This document shows positions 48,926 to 57,719 of a stretch of 64,000 nucleotides of DNA, in pieces. A program made the translations under genes and the position numbers. Position 1 is the stretch's first letter. The number at the start of each line of letters is the position of its first letter. The notes below the pieces were generated by a model. It did not search any database, was not told the origin of the DNA, and saw only the letters and a list, made by a program, of their open reading frames with translations. Origin of the DNA: Chloroflexota bacterium (GTDB lineage: Bacteria > Chloroflexota > Anaerolineae > UBA2200); the NCBI GenBank assembly GCA_014360905.1, contig JACIWW010000005.1, forward strand, positions 62,001 to 126,000, written 5' to 3'.

Positions 48926-50296
48926 ATGAGAAGCAGATTCGCAAAAATAGCTTATGGCGTAGGTAATTTAGGGCAAGCCCTCTTTTTCAATACGGTGCAG
49001 ACATTCCTCATCTTTTTCTATACCGATGTTGTGCGTCTTGCTCCCCAAATGGTGAGCTTGGCTTTTGCCATTTCCTATGGCGTGTGGAACGCCATCAATG
49101 ATCCGCTCATTGGCTTGATCTCGGATCGTACACGCACTCGCTGGGGACGGCGTATCCCCTATATCGCGCTTGGCACGCCCCTTACTTTTCTGCTCTTTTT
49201 CCTGGTTTGGTCTCCGCCGTTAGGAGGGCGCCCTCTCATTAACCCATCCCATAGCGGCATCTTCCTCTATTTCGCCTTGGTCATCGCCTTGTTTGACTTA
49301 GTGTATACTGCGGTCAGCGTAACGTACACGGCTCTCTTCCCGGAGGCTTTTGAGGATCTCAGGGAAAGGACAGAAGTGTCCATCTACCGCCAGGTGGCAG
49401 CAATGATTGGCACAGCATTGGGTGTGGCGATCATGCCCGTTCTAGTAGGCTCTTTCTCTAGGCAGTTTGGCGAGCTGGGTGGATGGAAAATGGCGGGGCT
49501 AGTTCTAGGGCTTATTGGTGCCAGCGCCTTCGCATTCTCTCTTCTCGGCAGCAAGGAGCGCAAGAAGAGCAGTACAGCGGAAGCGTTGCCATTTGTGGAT
49601 GCCCTGAAGCAGACTCTTGTTAATCGCTCGTTCCTCGCATTTGTCGGTGCCAATCTGATGATCTGTTACATCTGGAGCTGGCTCTCGGCCATGGTGCCAT
49701 TCTTCACCAAGTATGTGCTTCATGCGCCAGAGGAACAGATGAGCCTGATCTTTCTCGGCATGTTCGCTACCTCGATGGCTTGTTATCCCCTGTGGAGGAA
49801 AGTTGCCCTGCGTCTGGGTTCCAGGAATACTTTGGCTTTGGCTGTAAGCCTGTTTGTCCTTTTCATGCTGCCCGTCGTGGTCGTGTCCAATCTGGTTCAA
49901 GCCCTTATCATGATCCTATGCGTTGGCGCAGCCAACTCTGGCATTACTTTGGTGCGTGATATTGTGCTCAGCGATGTGATAGACGAGGATGAGTTGCGCA
50001 CTGGCCAGCGGCGGGAGGGCAGTTATTTTGGGGTGAACGCTTTCATCGAGCGGTTGGTTATGGTGCTGATTGGTGGCTCCAGCAGTTTGGTGCTAAGCCT
50101 AAGCGGTTACAATGCTACTCTGACGATCCAACCGCCATCTGTCAGTATGGGCATCCGCATAGGCATGAGCCTGCTGCCGCTCGCCGCATTGGCGGTCTTT
50201 TGGTTCTCGCTGCGCTTCTACCCTCTGGGTAAGGAGCAGGTCGCAGCGCTCAGAGAACGACTGGATGCGTTGCATCGAGGAGCAAGCGCAATGTAG
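48926..50296 (+). CDS. GPH-family sugar:cation symporter (MFS)
   Basis: A 456-aa transporter with about 12 membrane segments. The GPH signature DRTRTRWGRRIPYIALGTP is in the second loop, and YGVGNLGQALFFNTVQTF at the start and DVIDEDELRTGQRREGSYFG in the C-terminal half are typical of melibiose/glucuronide carriers. The start is ATG 48926 with GGAAGGAG nine bases upstream; a TTG start 14 codons earlier is less likely. It follows the isomerase-like gene by 45 bases. Na+ or H+ coupling is typical of the family; the substrate is probably a pentose, hexuronide or disaccharide. Confidence 0.88.
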   Translation: MRSRFAKIAYGVGNLGQALFFNTVQTFLIFFYTDVVRLAPQMVSLAFAISYGVWNAINDPLIGLISDRTRTRWGRRIPYIALGTPLTFLLFFLVWSPPLGGRPLINPSHSGIFLYFALVIALFDLVYTAVSVTYTALFPEAFEDLRERTEVSIYRQVAAMIGTALGVAIMPVLVGSFSRQFGELGGWKMAGLVLGLIGASAFAFSLLGSKERKKSSTAEALPFVDALKQTLVNRSFLAFVGANLMICYIWSWLSAMVPFFTKYVLHAPEEQMSLIFLGMFATSMACYPLWRKVALRLGSRNTLALAVSLFVLFMLPVVVVSNLVQALIMILCVGAANSGITLVRDIVLSDVIDEDELRTGQRREGSYFGVNAFIERLVMVLIGGSSSLVLSLSGYNATLTIQPPSVSMGIRIGMSLLPLAALAVFWFSLRFYPLGKEQVAALRERLDALHRGASAM

Positions 50297-50633
50297 AGTT
50301 GACCTATAGTTAGTTGTGAGTGTATACTACAGCCACTGGGATGGGTGAAAATTAAGTAAAGATTATCTCGATCATTTGCTAAACTAAAGTGCCAGCACAT
50401 TGTCTATCCCGTTGAGAGTGATTTTGCTAGATGAAAATTCTCACAGGTCAGGCCATGGCGTACATACCAGCATAGAGAGGCTTGAGCGTATTGGACAATC
50501 TAAACTTGCAAATAGGGACATACGCCTGGTTTCTGATCGCGCATCTGTGTATGACTTTTTCTCCTTGGTTCCTATGCTTTCTGGTTTGCTCGATGCAAAC
50601 CTGGTGAAAATCTAACAAATAAGGAATTTGAAC
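50297..50633. other. AT-rich intergenic region at the left edge of the restriction-modification island
   Basis: Composition changes here to clearly more A+T than the flanks. A 71-codon frame with a TTG start (50400-50615) has no recognisable domain or ribosome site. I see no promoter or repeat that I trust. Confidence 0.5.
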
Positions 50634-51329
50634 ATGAGATTTTCTGATTTGTTAAACCTTTACGAAAAATTCAAAAAGAAATATAGGGAAGATGCTTATA
50701 AACACATCTCTGAATTGCTTAGAGAGGCAAAAATCATCCACAAGCAAGATTGGTTAAAGTCGCAGACTCCTGGCAAGGATCATGAACAGTCTTGGCGTGC
50801 TTTTAAGGGGAAAAATCTTGAGAAACTTGTTAGGCATATAATAACAGACGACATAGAAGCTCTAGGTTTAAAAATCATAGAAGGTAATGTTCTAGAAAGG
50901 GCTAATAGCAGTAACCTTCCGGAGGAACTCAGTCGGATTAAACGAAATCTTCTGGTAGATTACGGTGAGTTCGGAGCACATCTCCCAGATGTGGACTTAG
51001 TCATTTATGACCCGAAGCATTGTAATATAGTTGCTGTGGTTTCCAGCAAGGTCACTTTGCGGGAAAGGATTGCTCAAACTGGTTATTGGAAAATCAAATT
51101 GAGTCAGGATAAGGTCACCAGGCATATCAAAGTATTCTTTGTTACTCCAGATGAGGATAAAACGTTGAGCGTCAGGGAACCTATTAAGAAGGGGAGGGCC
51201 ATTGTTGAAACAGACACTGATGGGAGTTATATAATGAGTGAAGAAGAGATAGAAGAGAGTGATAAGGTCAAGAAGTTCGACAAGTTCATCTCTGATTTGC
51301 GGGAGTTGTTGGAGAGTAAAAGCAGATGA
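50634..51329 (+). CDS. Putative type II restriction endonuclease (BsaWI-like)
   Basis: A 231-aa protein, Lys-rich and encoded in AT-rich DNA. The central region resembles BsaWI-type endonucleases: SWRAFKGKNLEKLVRHII, then PDVDLVIYDPKH followed by VAVVSSKVTLRERIAQTGYW. In BsaWI the corresponding part has D-(x)n-QSKTSIRDR, where the Asp and Lys hold the catalytic metal. The Glu/Gln position reads Ser here, so activity is uncertain. AAGGA lies 8 bases before ATG 50634. The stop overlaps the methyltransferase start (ATGA), supporting an endonuclease-methyltransferase pair. Recognition site unknown. Confidence 0.65.
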   Translation: MRFSDLLNLYEKFKKKYREDAYKHISELLREAKIIHKQDWLKSQTPGKDHEQSWRAFKGKNLEKLVRHIITDDIEALGLKIIEGNVLERANSSNLPEELSRIKRNLLVDYGEFGAHLPDVDLVIYDPKHCNIVAVVSSKVTLRERIAQTGYWKIKLSQDKVTRHIKVFFVTPDEDKTLSVREPIKKGRAIVETDTDGSYIMSEEEIEESDKVKKFDKFISDLRELLESKSR

Positions 51330-52135
51330 GAACTAAGGGTCAGTTACCACTAAGTCTCTTTGCGGAAAAAGGCGAGCTAGTGGAGCAGAAAAAAATAGAA
51401 GATGAAAAACCGTCTCTTGAAACAACCACTCTTTGGGATTATCCAACGCAAAGCTATGGGAAAAAACCAAAGGGCGATAATAAATTCCAAGGCGTAACTC
51501 CTGCGTTTATTATTTGGAATATGATACAGAGGTACACAAAGCCCGGGGATTTAGTGGTTGATCCGATGGCTGGTAGCGGCACGACCGTTGACGTTTGTGA
51601 GGAAGAGGGCAGGAAAGTCATTGGGTATGATATCAATCCCAAGCATCCCAAGGTAATAAAGAATGATTCCCGCCAGATACCTTTGGAGGATAATTCTGTC
51701 GACATGGTTTTCATAGATTCTCCGTACGGGGATAATGTTAATTATTCAGATGACCCTGCTGATATCGGCAAGATCTCTGCAGAAGACCCGCGGTTTTACG
51801 AGGAACTGGAAAAGGTGGCTCTTGAGATTTATCGGATCCTTAAACCTGGGAAAGTTGTGGGGTGGTTAATTGGGGATCAATGGGTCAGAAGGAAATTTAC
51901 TCCTGTCGGTTTTAGGATATATAGTATGCTCGAGAAACGCTTTGAACCTGTAGATATAGTATGTGTAGTAAGGCGTGGTCAAAGTTCTCATACAGGCCTT
52001 TGGCATTATCGGGCAAAAAAATTTAATTTCTTCTTAAGAGGGTTCAAATATTTGCTATTGTTTAGGAAACCGCTATCTGACAAGAAGGAAAAGGAAGAAA
52101 AGCCCGAAAAGATCAAGTGGGGGAGATATAAATAG
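51326..52135 (+). CDS. Site-specific DNA methyltransferase (N6-adenine or N4-cytosine type)
   Basis: A 269-aa methyltransferase. Motif I is LVVDPMAGSGTTVDVCEE and motif IV IDSPYGDNVNYSDD, a variant of DPPY/SPPY; motif I precedes motif IV. VGWLIGDQWVRR and the C-terminal RRGQSSHTGLWHYRAKKF may carry target-recognition or later motifs. The gene overlaps the endonuclease-like gene by four bases and has the same high A+T. The methylated base cannot be assigned with certainty. The C-terminal tail is very Lys/Glu-rich. Confidence 0.82.
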   Translation: MRTKGQLPLSLFAEKGELVEQKKIEDEKPSLETTTLWDYPTQSYGKKPKGDNKFQGVTPAFIIWNMIQRYTKPGDLVVDPMAGSGTTVDVCEEEGRKVIGYDINPKHPKVIKNDSRQIPLEDNSVDMVFIDSPYGDNVNYSDDPADIGKISAEDPRFYEELEKVALEIYRILKPGKVVGWLIGDQWVRRKFTPVGFRIYSMLEKRFEPVDIVCVVRRGQSSHTGLWHYRAKKFNFFLRGFKYLLLFRKPLSDKKEKEEKPEKIKWGRYK

Positions 52136-52237
52136 TTAAGAATAGAAGGGAATGTGAACACGCTATAAAGTTGTGCAGAACCGGATGCCTGTGGCTATAA
52201 TGCTACCTTGTTCCTCTTTTTTTCGGTTAAAAAGGTG

Positions 52238-53002
52238 ATGCCAAATCTAAATCCCTTTTTCTTTCCCGGTGGGTCAGTTGGTTGTCTTCTCATCCATGGC
52301 GGTACGGGCAGCCCGCCTGAAATGCGCCCCATGGGGGAATATCTGGCTGCTAAGGGACTGACGGTGCTCGGTGTGCGTCTCGCTGGCCACGGGACCAGTC
52401 CCGAGGACCTGGCTAGGACTAGCTGGCATAACCTGGTGGCTTCCGCTGAGGAGGGGCTATACCGGCTGCAAGATCAGTGTACGTGTGTGTTTGTCGCCGG
52501 GTTGTCCGTAGGTGGCTTGCTCACCCTGTATCTGGCAGCACGCCATCCCATTGCGGGAGCCATCGTTATGGCTGCGCCGGCGTATCTCAGCGATTGGCGG
52601 TTGAAACTGCTGCCCATTATCAAGCATTTCGTCAAATGGCATCATTCCAGTGGGGAACTGGACCTGACTGATCCCAATGCCAAGGACAGAGTATTTTTCT
52701 ATCGGCGTGTCCCCCTTGTCTTTGGCGAACAGGTCAATCATCTGTTGCGGGAAGCGCGTGCCTCTCTCGGGCAGGTGAAAGTGCCCGTACTGATCATGCA
52801 GGGTCGTTGTGATCGGACCATCCCTGCCGACAGTGCCCAAATCATCTTCGATAGCCTGGGAACAGATGATAAGGAAATTGTGTGGTGGTCCAACTCAGGC
52901 CATGCTATCACGGTGGACAGCGAACGGGAGGCAGTATGGGCCCGAGCCTATTCTTTCATCACCGCACATATTGCAGATTCTCAGGGGTGTTCATTCGAGT
53001 AG
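52238..53002 (+). CDS. Alpha/beta-hydrolase (carboxylesterase, Est30-like)
   Basis: A 254-aa esterase. The oxyanion region is LLIHGGTGSPPEMRPMGEYL, the nucleophile Ser in VAGLSVGGLLTL, the Asp in MQGRCDRTIPADSA and the His in SNSGHAITVD, a complete catalytic triad. Length and order match thermophilic Est30-type carboxylesterases or monoacylglycerol lipases. I chose ATG 52238; a TTG at 52208 would add ten hydrophobic residues with no ribosome site. It lies just right of the restriction-modification island and returns to normal base composition. Confidence 0.88.
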   Translation: MPNLNPFFFPGGSVGCLLIHGGTGSPPEMRPMGEYLAAKGLTVLGVRLAGHGTSPEDLARTSWHNLVASAEEGLYRLQDQCTCVFVAGLSVGGLLTLYLAARHPIAGAIVMAAPAYLSDWRLKLLPIIKHFVKWHHSSGELDLTDPNAKDRVFFYRRVPLVFGEQVNHLLREARASLGQVKVPVLIMQGRCDRTIPADSAQIIFDSLGTDDKEIVWWSNSGHAITVDSEREAVWARAYSFITAHIADSQGCSFE

Positions 53003-53030
53003 AACACGCTTTTGTGACCAAGGAGGTTTT

Positions 53031-54890
53031 ATGAATAGACAGCCATTGATACGTCTGGTAGAGGCAACATCTATTTTCCTCTTTTTCATACAGGCTGTGC
53101 GCGTGCTTTTCTCGGTGCTATTTGGCGTCATCTACGACGCGATCTTTGCTGGCCCGTTGACACTCTATGCTATCAGCGCCAACCTATTGGTCTTTCTGGC
53201 TTTCTCGATGCCCCTCTTTGCAGGGCGAGGTTCTTCGCGGCAGTTACCTCTTATCACTGCCTGGCTGGTTTTCCTGGCCAGAATTCCCATGACATGGAAT
53301 GATCCACAGATTCGGCTCTACAGTTCGCTGTTCATCGTCGCTGCTGGTGGCTTATACACTGCTTATCTGCTGCAAGAATCTCCCGATATTTTCCCTTGGA
53401 CGTGGATTATCGCGCTGGCAGTTGACCAACTGTTGCGGGCCGCGGGGAATACCTACGACATCACGCTCCGTGCATGGTGGTTGCCTGTGCAGTGCCTGTT
53501 GTCTGGGTTGCTTTTCCTCTCAAGCCTTTTCGTTGACCATCTCTCACGAAAGGAAGCGCCGCAGGCAGGCATCGGCTTTCTGGGCGGGCTGGCTATCGGG
53601 GCATTCTTGTTCTTGGAAACCTCACTGCTTTCTCTACCCCATGCGCTAGCGCGCTGGAGTGCTTCGAGCTATGCCATGCTGATGCCTTTGCTGCTGCTCA
53701 TTACGTTATTGCCCCTCCTGTATGGGGTGCAGAGCACATCGCACTCATGGCGAGGACAAGCTAGGGCCTGGGGGGTGGTCTTCTTGCTCCTTGCCTGTGG
53801 CAGTGTGGCGGTAGGTTATCTGGCCGAGGGATTACTGGCAGCGGGTTCTCTTTTATTGATGCAGTGGGTTGCCCTGCTCGCTCTTCCTTCTATGTTGCAT
53901 GAGCGCAAGGGTGGCAAGGAGCGAGTGGGGATATATCTGGCATTGGGCTTTCTCTTTTTCCTATTGATCAACTTTGCCTATGCTTTTGCTTTCACTTATG
54001 CCTATACTCTGGATTTCTTCCGTGACGCTGGACTGCCCATATTTCTCGTGGCTACCTTGGTATACATGCTTCCTGCTACGCTCAGGGGGTTACGTTTTCC
54101 AGAACCCTTCACTTATTGCACGCAGCGGTGGGTGGTAGGAGCAATTGTGCTGCTGGTGGCCTTGAGCGTGGCAATTGCCTTCCCGCCCTCGCCAAGGATG
54201 AAGACAGCCGAACAGAACGTCCGCATAGGTACTTACAACATTCACTATGGCTACAACAGTACCTGGAGATTCTCCCTGGAAGAGATGGCAAAGACGATCG
54301 AGGAGAGTGGCGCAGATGTGGTGGCTTTGCAGGAGGTGGATACAGGCCGTATCACCAGTTACTGTGTGGATGATGCACTTTGGCTGGCCCGGCGCCTGCG
54401 CATGGAAGTATTTTACCAACCAACGATAGAGCATCTGACCGGTGTTGCCATGCTCTATCGCCTGCCACTGGAGAAGGCTGAAGGTCAGCTTCTGACCAGC
54501 CGTCTAGAGCAGACAGCCATCATGTGCACACGTCTCAAGGTTGGAGGAAAGAAACTGGATATCTATGGCACCTGGTTTGGCCTGGAACCGGGGGAAAGAG
54601 CCGTTCAGTTGAGCGAAGCCCTGGCCTTCATGGGACAGGGAGCAGCAGCTTTTGGTGGTGACCTGAATGCCACGCCTGATTCTCCCGTCTATCAGCGGCT
54701 GACCGAAGCAGGCTTTGTTGATCCCTTCGTTGCTATTGGCCTTGAGCCGCTGCCCACCTCGCCATCCGAGCAGCCAGAGGAGCGCATTGACTACGTTTGG
54801 GTGCGCGGGCTGAAGCCTATAAGCGCACAGGTATTGGATTCAACTGCTTCCGATCACCGTATGGTTGTGGTGGAAGTGCGATTAGAATGA
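53031..54890 (+). CDS. Membrane protein fused to an endonuclease/exonuclease/phosphatase domain
   Basis: A 619-aa protein. The first 390 residues contain about ten to twelve hydrophobic helices. The last 220 residues are an EEP (exonuclease-endonuclease-phosphatase) domain: RIGTYNIHYGYN, VVALQEVDTGR (metal-binding Glu), AFGGDLNATPDSPVY and the end RIDYVWVR with ASDHRMVVVEV (catalytic Asp-His). Such domains hydrolyse nucleic acid, phosphoinositide or sphingolipid phosphodiesters. ATG 53031 follows AAGGAGG by four bases. The role is unknown; a membrane lipid phosphodiester is a reasonable guess. Confidence 0.85.
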   Translation: MNRQPLIRLVEATSIFLFFIQAVRVLFSVLFGVIYDAIFAGPLTLYAISANLLVFLAFSMPLFAGRGSSRQLPLITAWLVFLARIPMTWNDPQIRLYSSLFIVAAGGLYTAYLLQESPDIFPWTWIIALAVDQLLRAAGNTYDITLRAWWLPVQCLLSGLLFLSSLFVDHLSRKEAPQAGIGFLGGLAIGAFLFLETSLLSLPHALARWSASSYAMLMPLLLLITLLPLLYGVQSTSHSWRGQARAWGVVFLLLACGSVAVGYLAEGLLAAGSLLLMQWVALLALPSMLHERKGGKERVGIYLALGFLFFLLINFAYAFAFTYAYTLDFFRDAGLPIFLVATLVYMLPATLRGLRFPEPFTYCTQRWVVGAIVLLVALSVAIAFPPSPRMKTAEQNVRIGTYNIHYGYNSTWRFSLEEMAKTIEESGADVVALQEVDTGRITSYCVDDALWLARRLRMEVFYQPTIEHLTGVAMLYRLPLEKAEGQLLTSRLEQTAIMCTRLKVGGKKLDIYGTWFGLEPGERAVQLSEALAFMGQGAAAFGGDLNATPDSPVYQRLTEAGFVDPFVAIGLEPLPTSPSEQPEERIDYVWVRGLKPISAQVLDSTASDHRMVVVEVRLE

Positions 54891-54943
54891 AGCACGAATC
54901 TGACGGATAGGGCCAGACTGTAGTCCAGCTCAAGCAGCAGCTT

Positions 54944-55600
54944 CTAATCCCTATTGGGCAATTTCCCGGCAAGATAGCCAGCATGGCTGATGCCCAAGAG
55001 GGTGGTCAATTGGCTGCTGAATCCGGGCAACTTGCAAGTCGCAGCGTATACCTCGCTGGGCACAAATACAGTGATGGCAACCCCGGCATAGGCCACAACC
55101 ACGATCAGAGTGAGCCAGAGGTTTTGGAACTTGGTGGGATCGATCCTCTCGACTGCACCGGGATTGCCCTCTTCTGTCATAATGAGATCCCAGAACGAAC
55201 GGGTTATCTTCGTCGTTGCGGCGTGAAAAACCGGTTCATTTGATCGGGCTTGCCTCGTTCTGATCTTGGCTGCCCTCGTGGCGTCTTTGTTGGCTTTAAT
55301 GGCACTGGCGATGGTGGTGGTGCCTACGCTAATCCCCATCACAATCAACAACTCGTCTGGGATTTCAATGGCCAGTGGGTTGGCTACGGAGCTGGGTGCA
55401 AACTTGCGCGCGAAGAAAACGCCAAACAGCAAGGACAGCACGAGGATGGTCCACAGCACAATCTGGAACTGACTGAGGCTATAGCGGTTGCGTTCATCGA
55501 TCAGGATGAAAAAGGGGTCTTTCTTTTTTATGCCGATCCAAATCACTGGCAGAACGATCAGTGCTGCTGAAATTGCCCACCATATAACAGGGTTGCGCAT
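54944..55600 (-). CDS. Hypothetical membrane protein
   Basis: A 218-aa protein with about five hydrophobic segments (near residues 4-23, 45-64, 82-100, 166-187 and the C-terminal end). The segment RNRYSLSQFQIVLWTILVL recalls a family of uncharacterised bacterial membrane proteins with a conserved 'S.S..Q...W'. A basic cytoplasmic loop lies between helices 3 and 4. AAGGAG lies 8 bases before ATG 55600. Function unknown. It is downstream of the AhpD-like gene with a gap of 33 bases. Confidence 0.75.
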   Translation of the reverse strand: MRNPVIWWAISAALIVLPVIWIGIKKKDPFFILIDERNRYSLSQFQIVLWTILVLSLLFGVFFARKFAPSSVANPLAIEIPDELLIVMGISVGTTTIASAIKANKDATRAAKIRTRQARSNEPVFHAATTKITRSFWDLIMTEEGNPGAVERIDPTKFQNLWLTLIVVVAYAGVAITVFVPSEVYAATCKLPGFSSQLTTLLGISHAGYLAGKLPNRD

Positions 55601-55633
55601 CTTTTTGGCTCCTTCTAGTTATGAGCTTTTGGG

Positions 55634-55990
55634 CTACTTGGCACCCGACTCCTGCAATTCATGCCATGCTTGTAGAGCACGGCGCAGATGGGGGATCGTA
55701 ATGGAGCCTCCCACCACCAGACCTATACCAAGAGCTTCAACCAATGCTTCGCTTGACACGCCCTCTTCGTGGCAGCGAATAATGTGATAGCGAATGCAAT
55801 CATCGCATCTCAGTACTAAAGAAGCGACGAGACCCAGCAGTTCCTTCACATCTCTTGGGAGCGCACCTTCACGATAGGCTTGGGAATCCAGGCTATAGAA
55901 CCTCTTGATGTTCAAATCTGCGTACTGCATTACGAGTTCGTTCAATGCTGCTCGTTCTTTCTGGAATTCGGTGATGATTTTGCCTGGCAT
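55634..55990 (-). CDS. Carboxymuconolactone decarboxylase/AhpD-like protein
   Basis: A 118-aa all-helical protein of the AhpD/CMD family. The redox pair is in VLRCDDCIRYHIIRC with the following His, the AhpD active-site pattern CxxC-x2-H. KELLGLVASLVLRC and EALGIGLVVGGSITIP complete the fold. Members act as peroxidase partners or disulphide reductants. GAGG lies upstream of ATG 55990. There is no peroxiredoxin adjacent. Confidence 0.88.
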   Translation of the reverse strand: MPGKIITEFQKERAALNELVMQYADLNIKRFYSLDSQAYREGALPRDVKELLGLVASLVLRCDDCIRYHIIRCHEEGVSSEALVEALGIGLVVGGSITIPHLRRALQAWHELQESGAK

Positions 55991-56072
55991 GACCTCTGTC
56001 CTCCTCGTTCTATCAGTAGGGTAAGGTTTCGTGTGCTTATGCCTGGGTGTGTGGACCCATGTTGTGCTCCAA

Positions 56073-57611
56073 CTATTCTACAGGCTCGATTTCTGTCACC
56101 AGAATCCGCCGCCCTTCGACATCAGATACATTATAGAATATCTGCCCCCATATGCTCACCTTGATGCCTTCCGTACGAAGTGCTTCTAGCCGCGCCGCCA
56201 GTTTCGCATCTTTCGCTTCAATGCCATAGCGCTGGCCATCATCGCGCTGGAAGCAATCATCGTATTGTGTCCCCGGGTCTAGCGCAATGATCTTGCCTAC
56301 CCAGCCTTCCGCCACCATCGCTGAAGGTGTGGGCTGTTGGGAACCACCAAGCACCTCGATAGCCGTCACCTGAATCTGCGAGCGATTCACATCCGTGATG
56401 CCGCAGGTGAGTTGTCCCCACACTCGTATAGCGGTTCCGGTGTCACGCAGGTTCTGCAACTGTGCATCAAGCGCTGCGTCACTGCTGTCAATACCATACC
56501 GCACCGGGAAATCGCCTGCCAAGATGAAACAGTCATCGTATTCCGCCGCAGGGATACTGATAATCTTTCCTTCCCACCGCTCCACTTTTTCCGGAGGAGA
56601 AGGCGTGTCCAGTCCTTCTCGTCGTAAGCGGGTTACGACAAGCTGACACCCACCGTAATCGGGCACATCGCAGGTGAGCGTGCCCCAGAAATGCGCGTAG
56701 GTCCCCAAGGTGCGCAGTTCCTTAAGTTGGGCCTCGATTGTCGGATTTGCACCCTGCAAGCCGATCTTGCCCGTGCCCTCTGGCTCCAGGGCGAGGTAAT
56801 CATCGAACTGTGCGTCCAGGGGCAGGCCAATGGCCCGACCATACCAACCCACAACGGGTTTACCTCTCCCTTGACTGGTGCCTTCTTTTACCTCCCCATC
56901 TGTTCCGATTTCGCCCTGCCACTGAAAGCCAGTGCTTTCGTTCACAACGCTCACCTTGTAAGTAACTTGGCCAGGTGCGACTATAGGATAGGAAATGGTA
57001 ACTACCCACTCACCAGCACGGTATTGGTATGTTTCTGCACCGACCAAGCCCTCTGGAGTAATGCGCGTCCGTGTCCACGTCAATTCGGCCAAGGGAATCT
57101 GCACTTTGTACTGCGCACTGAGGTAGGTCAAAACCAGGTCGCGGGCAGCCAGAACTGGATCAGATATCTCAGCAGCGGGCTTTTTGACGTTGCCCGTTGC
57201 GTCAACTGCACCCAACCACTGAAAGCCCGTGGATAAATTGGTGATCACAACCTGATACAATACCATTTCCGGGGATGTGATCGGATAAGAGATGGTGATA
57301 ATCCAATCTCCCGCAATGTAGCGGTAAGTCTCCGCCCCGATCAACCCGGGTGGGGTAGCGCGTTCTTCAGACCAAGGCAATCCCACCGCTGGTGCATCCG
57401 CGCCGAGTTGCTCTCTGAGGTAGGATAGTACAGCCTCTCGGGCAGTGTGAACTTCTTGGGGTGCTGTTATAGTGCCTTCCGTTGGGGTTGGCTGTACAGC
57501 CGCCTGGGTCGGGGTTGCAGTTGGTGTAGGGGCGATTTTCTTGCACGCACTAATAACTAGGATGCTTATCAAAACAATTAGAAATCGCAGAGCACAATGT
57601 TTCCATTTCAT
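56073..57611 (-). CDS. Lipoprotein with two kinds of internal repeat
   Basis: A 512-aa extracellular lipoprotein: signal segment with lipobox-like VISAC, then a PT-rich linker. Residues about 55-245 contain two copies of a unit of about 90 aa (A-VLSYLREQ, PPGLIGAETYRY, GDWIITISYPI, STGFQWLGAV in the first; VLTYLSAQ, PEGLVGAETYQY, GEWVVTISYPI, STGFQWQGEI in the second). Residues about 260-512 contain three copies of a unit of about 85 aa (GWYGRAIGLP, RWEGKIISIP, GWVGKIIAL, each with a later 'W.G.L' or 'WGQ' strand). The repeats look like beta-rich binding modules. No known family recognised. Confidence 0.85.
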   Translation of the reverse strand: MKWKHCALRFLIVLISILVISACKKIAPTPTATPTQAAVQPTPTEGTITAPQEVHTAREAVLSYLREQLGADAPAVGLPWSEERATPPGLIGAETYRYIAGDWIITISYPITSPEMVLYQVVITNLSTGFQWLGAVDATGNVKKPAAEISDPVLAARDLVLTYLSAQYKVQIPLAELTWTRTRITPEGLVGAETYQYRAGEWVVTISYPIVAPGQVTYKVSVVNESTGFQWQGEIGTDGEVKEGTSQGRGKPVVGWYGRAIGLPLDAQFDDYLALEPEGTGKIGLQGANPTIEAQLKELRTLGTYAHFWGTLTCDVPDYGGCQLVVTRLRREGLDTPSPPEKVERWEGKIISIPAAEYDDCFILAGDFPVRYGIDSSDAALDAQLQNLRDTGTAIRVWGQLTCGITDVNRSQIQVTAIEVLGGSQQPTPSAMVAEGWVGKIIALDPGTQYDDCFQRDDGQRYGIEAKDAKLAARLEALRTEGIKVSIWGQIFYNVSDVEGRRILVTEIEPVE

Positions 57612-57719
57612 GGCTGTCCTCCTCTTCCGGCATTGCAGGGACAGCTTTATTTTACTGCGTTATGAACGGTTGTCAAAAGAGGTTCTGGGCTATGATGTAC
57701 TTCTGGACCAAAAGTTGGC

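Noticed and set aside
50400-50615. 71-codon frame with TTG start left of the restriction-modification genes
   Set aside because: No ribosome site and no recognisable domain; kept only as an intergenic note.
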